Part shown: positions 55,025 to 62,963 of the stretch, in pieces
How the letters are laid out: every line of letters begins with the position of its first letter
How positions within the stretch are numbered: position 1 is the stretch's first letter
Source of the DNA: Roseibium sp.
GTDB lineage: Bacteria > Pseudomonadota > Alphaproteobacteria > Rhizobiales > Stappiaceae
DNA length: 64,000 nt
Assembly: GCA_017643215.1 (NCBI GenBank)
Contig: JAEPNV010000003.1
Location: forward strand, 310,001-374,000
Direction of reading: 5' to 3'
Program-made: the position numbers and the translations under genes
Notes under the pieces: model-generated
The model's input: only the letters and a program-made list of their open reading frames with translations
The model's database searches: none
What the model was told of the DNA's origin: nothing

Positions 55025-55357
55025 TCACTTTTTTTCCATAACGCACTGCAAAGGATGCTGATGCTTGCGTGCGAAATCCATGACCTGTGTCACTTTGGTC
55101 TCGGCGACTTCATAAGAAAAAACTCCGCATTCGCCGACGCCATGATGGTGAACATGCAGCATGATGCGAGTCGCCTCTTCCCGGTTTTTCTGGAAGAAGC
55201 TTTCCACAACATGGATAACGAATTCCATCGGCGTGTAGTCATCATTCAGCAGCAGCACCCGATAAAGGTTCGGGCGCTTCGTGATCGTTTTGGTCCTGGT
55301 AACAACGACCGTACCGGCATCACCGCCGTCGCCGTCATAGTCAGCCCCACCTGCCAT
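55025..55357 (-). CDS. clpS: ATP-dependent Clp protease adaptor ClpS
   Basis: ClpS delivers N-end-rule substrates to ClpAP. The 110-residue protein has a flexible N-terminal extension (about 1-30) and the core [53 protein letters not shown], with the substrate-pocket residues in [10 protein letters not shown]. It is directly followed by clpA. Confidence 0.98.
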   Translation of the reverse strand: MAGGADYDGDGGDAGTVVVTRTKTITKRPNLYRVLLLNDDYTPMEFVIHVVESFFQKNREEATRIMLHVHHHGVGECGVFSYEVAETKVTQVMDFARKHQHPLQCVMEKK

Positions 55358-55703
55358 GTCAGTGCCTACTGCCTTTCATTGACGACCCTGAGAATGTACC
55401 AACGCCCGCTTGAGGGTAAAACCCGATGCAGTCGTTTTGAACGCACCGTCCAACAACGGTAACATGGAATTGAGCCTCTGCCATTGGCCGAACCGACTAG
55501 ATCCTGCCGTGCTGGCGCGCCGGGCGCAACGGTCGTTTTGGTCAAGTTCACGTGGGCGCCTGGGCCCGGATGCCGTTCGTCCCACCGACTGTAATGTAGG
55601 TCGGCGAATTTCGTTTAAAAGATCAGCATGATCGCGGAGCAGAGCTTTCAGCCCTGGGGACCGGCCGGGCCCCTTCGAATTTGGAAAAATGAATGTGTAA
55701 ATA

Positions 55704-55732
55704 CCAAAAACCCGGCTGTGGACAGCCGGGTT
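55704..55732 (-). terminator. intrinsic terminator, minus strand
   Basis: AACCCGGCTGT and ACAGCCGGGTT with a two-base centre, followed on the minus strand by TTTGG. It lies about 200 bases beyond the phasin gene and would end that transcript. A partial second copy, CGGCTGTGGACAGCCG, is at 55875-55890. Confidence 0.7.
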
Positions 55733-55734
55733 GA

Positions 55735-55795
55735 GGTTGATGACAATCCCATGTTTTTCCGTGGTCATCCTCAAACAAGGGTCCGAGGATCCGCA
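55735..55795. repeat. dispersed intergenic repeat, block C, copy 2 (inverted)
   Basis: GAGGTTGATGACAATCCCAT and TTTTTCCGTGGTCATCCTC; reverse complement of 52443-52505 with mismatches. Confidence 0.75.
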
Positions 55796-55829
55796 TCATT
55801 CAAATCGACGTGGATGCTCGGAACGGGCC

Positions 55830-55875
55830 CGAGCATGACGACAGAAAGGTCGATTGGTCTGTCAGCGGTCTGACT
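55830..55875. repeat. dispersed intergenic repeat, block A, copy 3 (inverted)
   Basis: GAGCATGACGACAGAAAGG and TGGTCTGTCAGCGGTCTGA; reverse complement of copies at 16405 and 52105. Confidence 0.75.
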
Positions 55876-55933
55876 CGGCTGTGGACAGCCGGGCTTTCGG
55901 CAATCGATCAGTCCGAATTGCCTGCGTGGGCGC

Positions 55934-56266
55934 TTATTTGCCCACTTTTGCCATGAAGCCTTCATACGGCTTGTAAGCGTCTTTCGACATGTCGGTGATC
56001 ATTTCACCAAGCTTGGTCATCTCGCCGACAAAGCCTTCGTAAGCCGTCTTGACATAGTCGCTCTGCGCCTCAAACGCCTTGTCCAAAGACTTGGACGCGA
56101 CGAGTTTTTCGACTGCGGCAGAGCCTTCTTCGAAGGATTTTTTCTGGTAGTCAGCAACTTCGGCCGCGATGGCCTGCATGTTTTTGCTCACAGCGCCAAA
56201 AGACTCCATGGCCATATCCATGTTGTCTTTGCTCAGTTTTTGAATTTCATCGAGATTGTTCAGCAT
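55934..56266 (-). CDS. phasin family protein
   Basis: A 110-residue helical protein of the alphaproteobacterial phasin family (Phasin_2 type): LDEIQKLSKDNMDMAMESFGAVSKNMQAIAAEVADYQKKSFEEGSAAVEKLVASKSLDKAFEAQSDYVKTAYEGFVGEMTKLGEMITDM. Phasins coat polyhydroxyalkanoate granules. No PHA synthase gene is in the window. Two TGCA-type palindromes upstream suggest control by a PhaR-like repressor. Confidence 0.95.
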   Translation of the reverse strand: MLNNLDEIQKLSKDNMDMAMESFGAVSKNMQAIAAEVADYQKKSFEEGSAAVEKLVASKSLDKAFEAQSDYVKTAYEGFVGEMTKLGEMITDMSKDAYKPYEGFMAKVGK

Positions 56267-56365
56267 TCTTTTGCCCTTATCCGCTGGCGTTTTAGCGCGG
56301 TCTGTTGCACGGAACGCGACGACCCGCCAAGCGTGAACTCGCGTTGACCTACGAGCTCCATATTA

Positions 56366-56374
56366 TGCACTGCA
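56366..56374. promoter_or_regulatory. TGCA-type palindrome upstream of the phasin gene, site 1
   Basis: TGCACTGCA, a TGCA-N-TGCA site about 100 bases before the phasin start. Its centre is 31 bp, about three helical turns, from the second site. Confidence 0.5.
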
Positions 56375-56395
56375 CAATAGATGTCAATCATATTT

Positions 56396-56406
56396 TTGCA
56401 TTGCAA
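56396..56406. promoter_or_regulatory. TGCA-type palindrome upstream of the phasin gene, site 2
   Basis: TTGCATTGCAA is a perfect 11-bp palindrome of the TGC-rich form bound by PhaR-type repressors at phasin promoters in other Alphaproteobacteria. Assignment to PhaR is by analogy. Confidence 0.55.
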
Positions 56407-56770
56407 CAAAACCGGCGGTGACGGGGACCACCGGGGTCAGGCATGGTGACGGAACGGCACATGAAACCTCATAACAAAGCCCCGCGGACCAGCTCCATCG
56501 TAGGATTTATATGACAAAGGAAATACACAGGAAACGAATCTTGAAGAATATTTATACATACATTCTTCTTAAATCTATATGCTTTTATTTAATTTACCGA
56601 TTGTTAAGATTAAAATTAATCTAAAAAATTTGGCGGCAATTCGCGACGAAATTTACACATTCGTAACTGCGTTTCCCTCAAATGAAATGAACACTTCCGC
56701 GGGCTTGGGCGAATCGTTGGGCACTTTGGCCGGCCGACGATTGAATTGACAAACGATATCGTGGCCCAGA

Positions 56771-58372
56771 ATGGGATTAAGTACTGTGTTTGGTATGCGT
56801 TTTCGCCGCATTGCACGAAACCTGGGCCGCGGCGCTGCGGTGGCTGTTTTTGCGGGCTTTCTGATCGGCGGCGGCACGTACGCGACGGCGAACCCGAAAT
56901 ATGCCGGGATCGTGGTTGACGCGAAAACAGGCAAAACGCTTTATGCCGACAATGCGGATGCTTACCGCTTCCCCGCCTCGCTCACCAAGATCATGACCCT
57001 TTATGTGGTGTTCGAGGAATTGGAAGCCGGTCGCCTTACCCTCAATTCCCGCCTCAAAGTGTCGAAATACGCGGCCGGACGTCCACCGTCGAAGATCGGC
57101 CTCAAGCCTGGCTCGACGATCAAGGTCAAGGATGCCATCCTCGCGCTCGTCACCAAGTCCGCAAATGACGTCGCAACGGTGGTCGCGGAAAACATCGGCG
57201 GATCGGAAGCAGCGTTCGCGCGCCGGATGACCCGCACCGCCCGTCAGCTCGGCATGAGCAAGACAACCTTCCGCAACGCTCACGGCCTGCCCAATTCCAA
57301 GCAACGGACCACCGCGCGGGACATGGCCCGGCTCGGCCGGGCGATCGAAGAACGGTTTCCGGAAGAATTCAAATACTTCAACACCCGCGTGTTCACCTAC
57401 AAGGGCCGGCGCTACGGCAATCACAACAAGCTGCTCGGTCGGGTCAAAGGCGTGGACGGGATCAAGACCGGATACATCCGCGCCTCCGGCTTCAACCTTG
57501 TCACGTCCGTGAAGCGCAACGGGCGTCATGTTGTCGCGGTCGTCATGGGCGGCCGGACCGGCGCGTCCCGCAACGCCCACATGAAAGACCTGATCGGCCG
57601 GTATCTGCACAAGGCGAGCCGCGGGCCCAAAACCGCGCCGGTCATCGCCAGCCGCGGTCTCCGGAAACGTTTCAACGCTGCGGCCTTTTCCAACGTTCCA
57701 ACACCGCAACAGAAACCGGGCTCTGCGGTTGAGACTGTTGTCGCGCGCGCGCCGGAAAAACCAATTCCGGCGGAAACGCAAGTCACCGCTCCGGCGGAAG
57801 CGCAAGTCACCGCGGCATCACCGGCTCCCGGCGCCCCGGAAACGGTACTTGCGCTCGCACCGGTCAAACCGGCAACGGCTGACATGAGCGCGGCGTTCAC
57901 CGGTTCCATCCCGGTTCCGCCCAAACTGGTCCGGTCCCGATTTGACGGCGCATTCGAGGCCGCAGGCTTGCCGCCCGTACGCCCGCCAAAGCCCATCGCC
58001 GCGCCGGTTGAAACGGCGGCGGCAAACGTTCCTGTGACCGGAACACCGTTGGAGGCGGGCAGCGCCGACGAAGACGACACCGACAGCGTCGTCACCGTGG
58101 CGACCAGCGATACACAGGAACAGGAGCCGACCTGGCAGATCCAGATCGCGGCCACCGAAACGGAGAACGACGCGATTGGCATGTTGAAACGGGCCACGGA
58201 GGCCACCGGTTCAGCCCTTCGCAAGCGTGTGCCCTATACCGAGCCGGTCGAGGCGGACGGGCAGACCCTTTACCGCGCCCGTTTCGTCGGTTTTGAAACC
58301 AAAACGGCGGCATGGAATGCGTGCCGGACGTTGAAACGCAAGAGATTCGCCTGCTTTGCCATCTATCAGTAA
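56771..58372 (+). CDS. D-alanyl-D-alanine carboxypeptidase with SPOR domain
   Basis: A 533-residue periplasmic penicillin-binding protein of the S11 (DacA/DacC) family that trims peptidoglycan stem peptides. After an N-terminal signal/anchor (about 20-40) come the active-site motifs SLTK (Ser70, Lys73), SAN (130-132) and KTG (232-234). Residues 300-450 are a Pro/Ala-rich linker. The last 80 residues (WQIQIAATETENDAIGML to CFAIYQ) form a SPOR domain that binds denuded glycan at the septum. ATG 56771 or ATG 56795 may be the start. Confidence 0.95.
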   Translation: MGLSTVFGMRFRRIARNLGRGAAVAVFAGFLIGGGTYATANPKYAGIVVDAKTGKTLYADNADAYRFPASLTKIMTLYVVFEELEAGRLTLNSRLKVSKYAAGRPPSKIGLKPGSTIKVKDAILALVTKSANDVATVVAENIGGSEAAFARRMTRTARQLGMSKTTFRNAHGLPNSKQRTTARDMARLGRAIEERFPEEFKYFNTRVFTYKGRRYGNHNKLLGRVKGVDGIKTGYIRASGFNLVTSVKRNGRHVVAVVMGGRTGASRNAHMKDLIGRYLHKASRGPKTAPVIASRGLRKRFNAAAFSNVPTPQQKPGSAVETVVARAPEKPIPAETQVTAPAEAQVTAASPAPGAPETVLALAPVKPATADMSAAFTGSIPVPPKLVRSRFDGAFEAAGLPPVRPPKPIAAPVETAAANVPVTGTPLEAGSADEDDTDSVVTVATSDTQEQEPTWQIQIAATETENDAIGMLKRATEATGSALRKRVPYTEPVEADGQTLYRARFVGFETKTAAWNACRTLKRKRFACFAIYQ

Positions 58373-58388
58373 TGCGTAATGGATGTGG

Positions 58389-59105
58389 TCAATGTCGTCT
58401 GAGAAGAGTGTCTTTAGCCTCGTTGAGTTTCGCCGCCAGGAAGGTCGTTCCCCCGTGGTCGGGATGGAGCCGCTTCATCAGCCGGCGGTGCGCCGCTCGG
58501 ATTTCCGCGTCCCCGGCGCCGGGAGAAAGCCCCAGGATCTGGTAGGCCTCCTCATCTGTCATGGGGCCCGTGCTCGCCGCGCTTCGCTGCCCCTGTGCGC
58601 CATCCGCCTGGAAGTCTTCTCGCCAGCCGGAAAACCGGCGGTCGAGATAAGCTTCGACTAACGCGCGGCTTTGGCCATCTGCGCCGGTCTCTTGCCACAA
58701 CACCTTCAGGTCCTCAGCGTCAAGATCGTCCAACGCCCGGCCCTGGAACCGGCCCGCCAACACGTGGCCGGTCATCTCGCCACTGTCATGATCAAGCTCC
58801 ATCTCAATCATGGCCGAGCGAACGCGCGACTGCTGGCCCTGCGAGGGCCGGCCCGACATGCCGGCGAAACGCCCCCCAAGCCGGCCCAATCCGCCCCAAC
58901 CCAGCAAGGATAGGCCAAAGCCCGCCGCGGGAATGGCGAAGGCGAGCCGCCCGGTCACAGCGAACAATCCGGCAAGCGCCAACAGCAGCACACCGCCGGT
59001 TGTCCTGATCTTGCGCGCCAGGTCAGCCGGATTGGCTTTCACAAAGCCCTGCCCCGCCGTTAAAAGCAGGATCAACAAGACAACACCGATCAACAAAAAG
59101 ATCAT
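58389..59105 (-). CDS. membrane-anchored DnaJ-domain protein
   Basis: A 238-residue protein. The N-terminus has two membrane segments (MIFLLIGVVLLILLLTAG and GGVLLLALAGLFAVTGRLAFAI), then a glycine-rich linker, a middle region (MIEMELDHDSGEMTGHVLAGRFQGRALDDL) and a C-terminal J domain (EEAYQILGLSPGAGDAEIRAAHRRLMKRLHPDHGG) with the HPD motif that stimulates DnaK. It resembles DjlA-like alphaproteobacterial proteins. It follows the VWA gene by nine bases and is cotranscribed with it. Confidence 0.92.
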   Translation of the reverse strand: MIFLLIGVVLLILLLTAGQGFVKANPADLARKIRTTGGVLLLALAGLFAVTGRLAFAIPAAGFGLSLLGWGGLGRLGGRFAGMSGRPSQGQQSRVRSAMIEMELDHDSGEMTGHVLAGRFQGRALDDLDAEDLKVLWQETGADGQSRALVEAYLDRRFSGWREDFQADGAQGQRSAASTGPMTDEEAYQILGLSPGAGDAEIRAAHRRLMKRLHPDHGGTTFLAAKLNEAKDTLLRRH

Positions 59106-59114
59106 ATCCGGACG

Positions 59115-59843
59115 CTACTTCATTTGCCTGATCAACAACCGGGCCCCCTGGCCACCGGATTTTTCCAGCGCTGCCAGCGCATCGCGTCCCCCCGAGGCAT
59201 AGACCGCAACGGCCTTCAGCAAATCGCCGAGTTGGCGCGCCGAACCGGCATCAAACCGGCAGAATGCGCCGTTTGTCAGGCGGGCGATCTCCCGGAAGGC
59301 CTGTTCGGCGACCGGATCATGGCCTTCTTGAAACAGAAACACCGGCACGCCCAGCAAGCCGAGTTCGCCGGCCTTGTGACATAAATCGTCGACATGTTCT
59401 TCCATGCAATCGCCCACATAAACGAGCGCATGGACCTTGTCCTTCTTCGCCTCGTTCAGCCCCGCGGTCAGCACCTTGCCGATTTGTGTCCGCCCGCCGC
59501 GGCAATCGATCTTGGACATGGCCGCCGCGAGTTCGTTGGCTTTGGTGAACCAGCGCGACGCCCGGCATTCCCCGAAACCACGAAAATAGACCAGCTTGAT
59601 ATCAAGGCCCGCGATTTTACCCGCTTCCTGAAACATCTCGGCCTGAAGATGGCACGCCTGATCCCAGGTCGGCTGGCGGCTCATGGTCGCATCAAGGGCA
59701 AAAACCAGCCGTCCCCGGCCGCCTTGCTGCCGCGGGGCCGCTGCCACCTTGGACAGAAATGTATCGATATCGGAAGCACTGGAGGTGCTTTCTTGGCTCT
59801 GCGGTGGCTGTGTTCCGCCGCGGACCGGAGGCCGTCCGCCCAT
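59115..59843 (-). CDS. von Willebrand factor type A domain protein
   Basis: A 242-residue cytosolic protein. After a proline/serine-rich start (1-45) comes a VWA domain: LVFALDATMSRQPTWDQA with a DxTxS metal site, LVYFRGFGECRASRWF, KIDCRGGRTQIGKVL, VHALVYVGDCMEEHVDDLCHKA. No enzyme domain is present. ATG 59843 has GAGG upstream and is preferred to TTG 59882. It is in one operon with the DnaJ-domain gene, which suggests a shared chaperone-type or assembly job, though this is inference. Confidence 0.9.
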   Translation of the reverse strand: MGGRPPVRGGTQPPQSQESTSSASDIDTFLSKVAAAPRQQGGRGRLVFALDATMSRQPTWDQACHLQAEMFQEAGKIAGLDIKLVYFRGFGECRASRWFTKANELAAAMSKIDCRGGRTQIGKVLTAGLNEAKKDKVHALVYVGDCMEEHVDDLCHKAGELGLLGVPVFLFQEGHDPVAEQAFREIARLTNGAFCRFDAGSARQLGDLLKAVAVYASGGRDALAALEKSGGQGARLLIRQMK

Positions 59844-59955
59844 GACCCTGCCTCGCTTATAAAAAAATAAGTCCCTCGCCAAGATTTGGGCGAGAACGGT
59901 TCAAATAACAAGGTCGCGCGCTGTAGTGTCTCAGGCAAGTCCCGCGAAACGGGCG

Positions 59956-60390
59956 TCAAATCAGGCAGAGTTCGGACAGGTCCCGCCGCATGGCGTCGGG
60001 CATGGCCGCGGCCTGACCCGCAGTGCGCACATCGGCCGGGGCATCCGAGGCTTTCAGATACCGCCATCCTTGAAACGGGCGCTTGGGTTGAAACCGCGTG
60101 AGGACGAGCTCTGGCTCCAAAACCAGATCGCACCGTTTGACGCCGGACTGATCGGTAAATGGCCGGATATCAAGAAGGCGCTGGCGGACCTGGATCTTTC
60201 CCTTGATCACCCAATAAAGTGATCCGCCATTCAGAAGCTCTGCCCGGCGCGTCGGGATCATGCGCGTTGTGTGGGTTTGTTCCGCCGCCTCGCCTGCGAG
60301 GCGCCGTTGCTCTTGCCGGAAGTCGACCCAGGCCTGCAGGTTTTCAACACTGTCCGCGCCGACGCAGAGCTTGACGAGATGAAGGGTCAT
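59956..60390 (-). CDS. DUF1489 family protein
   Basis: A 144-residue cytosolic protein of the DUF1489 family: MTLHLVKLCVGADSVENLQAW, THTTRMIPTRRAELLNGGSLYWVIKG, RQRLLDIRPFTDQSGVKRCDLVLEPELV, FQGWRYLKASDAPADV. The family is conserved across Alphaproteobacteria without a known function. It is upstream of and on the same strand as the VWA gene, about 110 bases away. Confidence 0.93.
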   Translation of the reverse strand: MTLHLVKLCVGADSVENLQAWVDFRQEQRRLAGEAAEQTHTTRMIPTRRAELLNGGSLYWVIKGKIQVRQRLLDIRPFTDQSGVKRCDLVLEPELVLTRFQPKRPFQGWRYLKASDAPADVRTAGQAAAMPDAMRRDLSELCLI

Positions 60391-60523
60391 GAACCTGATC
60401 TAACATCGCGACCCGCGGAATCAATCCACCGTGATCCTGCGGCGGCTATTTTGCACAAGTCTCACGAAGATCGCGATGGCATGCCGGAATTGAACACCTG
60501 AAAAGAAAAGTCAGGCAAGAACC

Positions 60524-60551
60524 AAAAAAGCGCGGACTGTGCCGCGCTTTT
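60524..60551 (-). terminator. intrinsic terminator of the 44-residue membrane peptide gene
   Basis: Minus strand: AAAAGCGCGG, six-base loop, CCGCGCTTTT, then TTGG. It lies 22 bases after the small gene's stop and before the DUF1489 start. Confidence 0.85.
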
Positions 60552-60573
60552 CAATTCGATCCTGCAACGCGCC

Positions 60574-60708
60574 TTATTGCGCGATCGCGGCAGCCTGTTG
60601 AGCTGAGTCGGCATCGTTGAACAAAACGATCAGCGCCAGTGCTGCCGCAACAGCAAGCACGGTCCAAACCGTTACGCCCCAACAGGATTTTTGCACGTTT
60701 TCTTCCAT
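60574..60708 (-). CDS. 44-residue membrane peptide, unknown
   Basis: A small protein with a charged start (MEENVQKSCWG), one membrane segment (VTVWTVLAVAAALALIVLF) and a short tail (NDADSAQQAAAIAQ). AAAGGG stands before ATG 60708, and a strong terminator follows the stop, so it appears to be a real monocistronic gene. I do not recognise a family. Confidence 0.65.
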   Translation of the reverse strand: MEENVQKSCWGVTVWTVLAVAAALALIVLFNDADSAQQAAAIAQ

Positions 60709-60957
60709 GAAAACCCTTTTGTGTCCCCGTCCGCCGCTTGAACACGGCGCTAAATGTGGCCTCAATGGGGCGTGGAAGTAAATGAACCCTTAAGCTTTCG
60801 CAAGTGCAAAAAAGAGGCACCAGCTATCACTCAAATGCAAAGCTGAATTTCCGCACAGTCTTTCAAAGACTTGAAGGACTTGGGTCGCGGTCCGAGCTAC
60901 GGTAAAGAGAATCAACCGTCAGAAATTCGAATCTCGATCGAGGGCTACCACCGTTCC

Positions 60958-61719
60958 ATGTTCTCTGTTTTGTCCCCTCTCGATTTCCTCGCCGTCGGCT
61001 GGTTCCTGTTCGCCTGGCTGGGATTCAACATCGTGATCGACACCAGCCCGTGGCGGACCAAGACCCTGTCGCATGCCATGAACGAATACCGGCGCCACTG
61101 GATGCTGACGATGGCCACGCGCGAGGTTCGGATCATGGACACGGCAATCCTTTCAGGACTGCAGCATGGTACGGCCTTTTTTGCATCGGCCGCGCTTCTG
61201 GCGATCGGTGCCGGTTTCACGCTTTTGGATTCAACGGAAATCGTGCTGCGCGTGGCCGGCGACCTGTCGATCCCCTTGGATGAAAGCCGAACCCTTTGGG
61301 AAATCAAGGTTCTGGGACTGATGGCAATTATCGCCTACAGCTTCTTCAAATTCGGCTGGGCGTACCGGCTGTTCAACTATGCCAGCATCGTCATGGGCGC
61401 AGTTCCCGAACGGGGCCAAGCCGACCCGGCCGTCATTCAGGAAGTTGCGACCAGGGCCGCGGACCTCAATATGCTGGCGGGCCGCCACTTCAATCTTGGC
61501 CAGCGGGCGTGGTTCTTCGCCATTGCCTTCCTCGGCTGGTTCGCCGGACCGGAAGTCTTCGCCGCCGCGACCTTGGCTGTTCTGCTCGTGCTTCTTCGTC
61601 GTCAGTTCGCTTCAAGGGCGCGCGCCGCGGCGTTGTCCGGGCAAAAGCTCAAGTTGCCCTCGCCGGTGAGCCCCGGCGAATATACGGATACCGGCTCGTC
61701 GAATCCCTTCACCTCATAG
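60958..61719 (+). CDS. DUF599 family membrane protein
   Basis: A 253-residue membrane protein of the DUF599 family: SPLDFLAVGWFLFAWLGFNIVID near the start, MNEYRRHWMLTMATREVRIMD, GLQHGTAFFASAALLAIGAGFTLLDS, FFKFGWAYRLFNYASIVMGAVP, and RAWFFAIAFLGWFAGPEVFAAATLAVLLVL. About four or five membrane segments. Function unknown. ATG 60958 is preferred to ATG 60871. Its last 118 bases overlap the end of the convergent adenylate cyclase gene. Confidence 0.9.
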   Translation: MFSVLSPLDFLAVGWFLFAWLGFNIVIDTSPWRTKTLSHAMNEYRRHWMLTMATREVRIMDTAILSGLQHGTAFFASAALLAIGAGFTLLDSTEIVLRVAGDLSIPLDESRTLWEIKVLGLMAIIAYSFFKFGWAYRLFNYASIVMGAVPERGQADPAVIQEVATRAADLNMLAGRHFNLGQRAWFFAIAFLGWFAGPEVFAAATLAVLLVLLRRQFASRARAAALSGQKLKLPSPVSPGEYTDTGSSNPFTS

Positions 61720-62846
61720 GTTCCGAACAGGCCCGACCGGCAGCCCATGATGCCGGCGATGGCGTCGGTCACGAGAATCTCCACGTCCAGATCCTTGGCC
61801 AGCTCGGCAACGCGGGACGCGAGGTTCACGACCGGGCCGATCACGGTGAAATCGAGGCGGGTTTCACCTCCGACATTGCCGAAGAAGACGTTTCCCGCAT
61901 GCAGCGCAATGCCAACACTCATGTCGGGTGTGTAGATGCACGTGTTGTTGGCATTGATCTCCTTGATCCGCGTGCCGGTGTCGCGGGCTGCCAGCAGCGC
62001 GCGGCGGGCGGCATCGGCCGCCTCTTCGTCCGTTTCATACGGAAAGATCGCCATCACCTCGTCACCGATGAACTTCAGCACCTCGCCGCCATGCGCTTCC
62101 ACTGCCTCGGTCATGGCGCCAAAATACCGGTTCAGGAACAGGATCAGCTTGTCGGCCGGCAACGTGTTGGACAGGCGCGTGAAACCGCGCAGGTCGGCAA
62201 AGCTCACCACGGCCGAGATCCACTCGCCCTCACCGCGCCGCACGGTGCCGTTCAGAACGCGGCCGCCGGCCCGGCCGCCGACATAGGTGTCGAGCAACGT
62301 CCCGGCGGTCCGGCGAAGAGTCTGCAATTCGCAAACCGTCGCAAGCGGCCCCATGATCGATTCAAACACACCGATGTTGCCGGGACTGAACCCGCTCGGC
62401 GCTTTTGTCGCGAAGGTCATGATTTTGATGGACCCGTCGGAAAACCGCATCGGCAGCGCGATGTAATCGGTGTAACCGTCCTGTCGCAGGTCCTCGACGA
62501 TGCCGTACTCATCGCCCTGCTTCGTTGGGCTGACGACGAAACGCACCGGCCCCTCGGTTTCGTGGACGACTTTCAACGGGCTGTTGTTGTAGCGCGCATC
62601 AAGCTCTTCGCCGCCCGGGAACCGCCGCAGTTCGCGCGTTCCGTCGCTTGTCCAGATGGCCGATTCGGCGCGAACGTTTGGGTGAAGGACACTTATGGCC
62701 GTGGTCACACGGTCGACCGCAACTCCGCCCGCGCGCAGCTTGTGCGCAAGTTCTTCAATCAAATCAAGACTATCGGTCCGCCCGACGCCATCGCTGTAAA
62801 GCCATTGGGTGACGTCGGCCGCCACGAGCGGCGCTTCCATGACCAT
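61602..62846 (-). CDS. adenylate/guanylate cyclase (class III) with N-terminal sensory region
   Basis: A 414-residue cytosolic cyclase. The N-terminal 200 residues look like a GAF-type sensor (VSPTKQGDEYGIVEDLRQDGYTDYIALPM). The class III catalytic domain (about 215-390) has both metal aspartates (SFADLRGF and FIGDEVMAIF), the adenine-selecting Lys/Asp pair (EVLKFIGDE, RLDFTVIG) and transition-state Asn-Arg (VVNLASRV). So cAMP formation is expected. Starts at ATG 62846 or 62840. The 3' end overlaps DUF599 antisense. Confidence 0.94.
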   Translation of the reverse strand: MVMEAPLVAADVTQWLYSDGVGRTDSLDLIEELAHKLRAGGVAVDRVTTAISVLHPNVRAESAIWTSDGTRELRRFPGGEELDARYNNSPLKVVHETEGPVRFVVSPTKQGDEYGIVEDLRQDGYTDYIALPMRFSDGSIKIMTFATKAPSGFSPGNIGVFESIMGPLATVCELQTLRRTAGTLLDTYVGGRAGGRVLNGTVRRGEGEWISAVVSFADLRGFTRLSNTLPADKLILFLNRYFGAMTEAVEAHGGEVLKFIGDEVMAIFPYETDEEAADAARRALLAARDTGTRIKEINANNTCIYTPDMSVGIALHAGNVFFGNVGGETRLDFTVIGPVVNLASRVAELAKDLDVEILVTDAIAGIMGCRSGLFGTYEVKGFDEPVSVYSPGLTGEGNLSFCPDNAAARALEAN

Positions 62847-62963
62847 GAGACAGTACCCCGTTTTCGAGACCTCGACTGACTATATGGGTGTAAACCGCGA
62901 AGTGTAAAAGGCCTCATGCGCGTCACGGACACTTTGCCCGGTACACCTATGCGTCGACGACGT

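Larger units (their letters stand above)
55358..55933. other. repeat-containing intergenic region between clpS and phasin genes
   Basis: About 575 bases. It holds the clpS promoter region, the minus-strand terminator at 55704-55732, block C at 55735-55795 and block A at 55830-55875. Between 55440 and 55650 no feature is recognised. Confidence 0.7.
56267..56770. other. intergenic region with AT-rich island
   Basis: About 500 bases between divergent phasin and carboxypeptidase genes. It contains two TGCA palindromes, and an AT-rich stretch at about 56510-56660 that stands out from the GC-rich surroundings and includes the inverted repeat AGATTAA-AA-TTAATCT (56607-56622). No gene is seen. Confidence 0.65.

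Noticed and set aside
61296-62879. 527-codon plus-strand open frame opposite the adenylate cyclase gene
   Set aside because: The cyclase motifs on the minus strand are complete; this frame has none.
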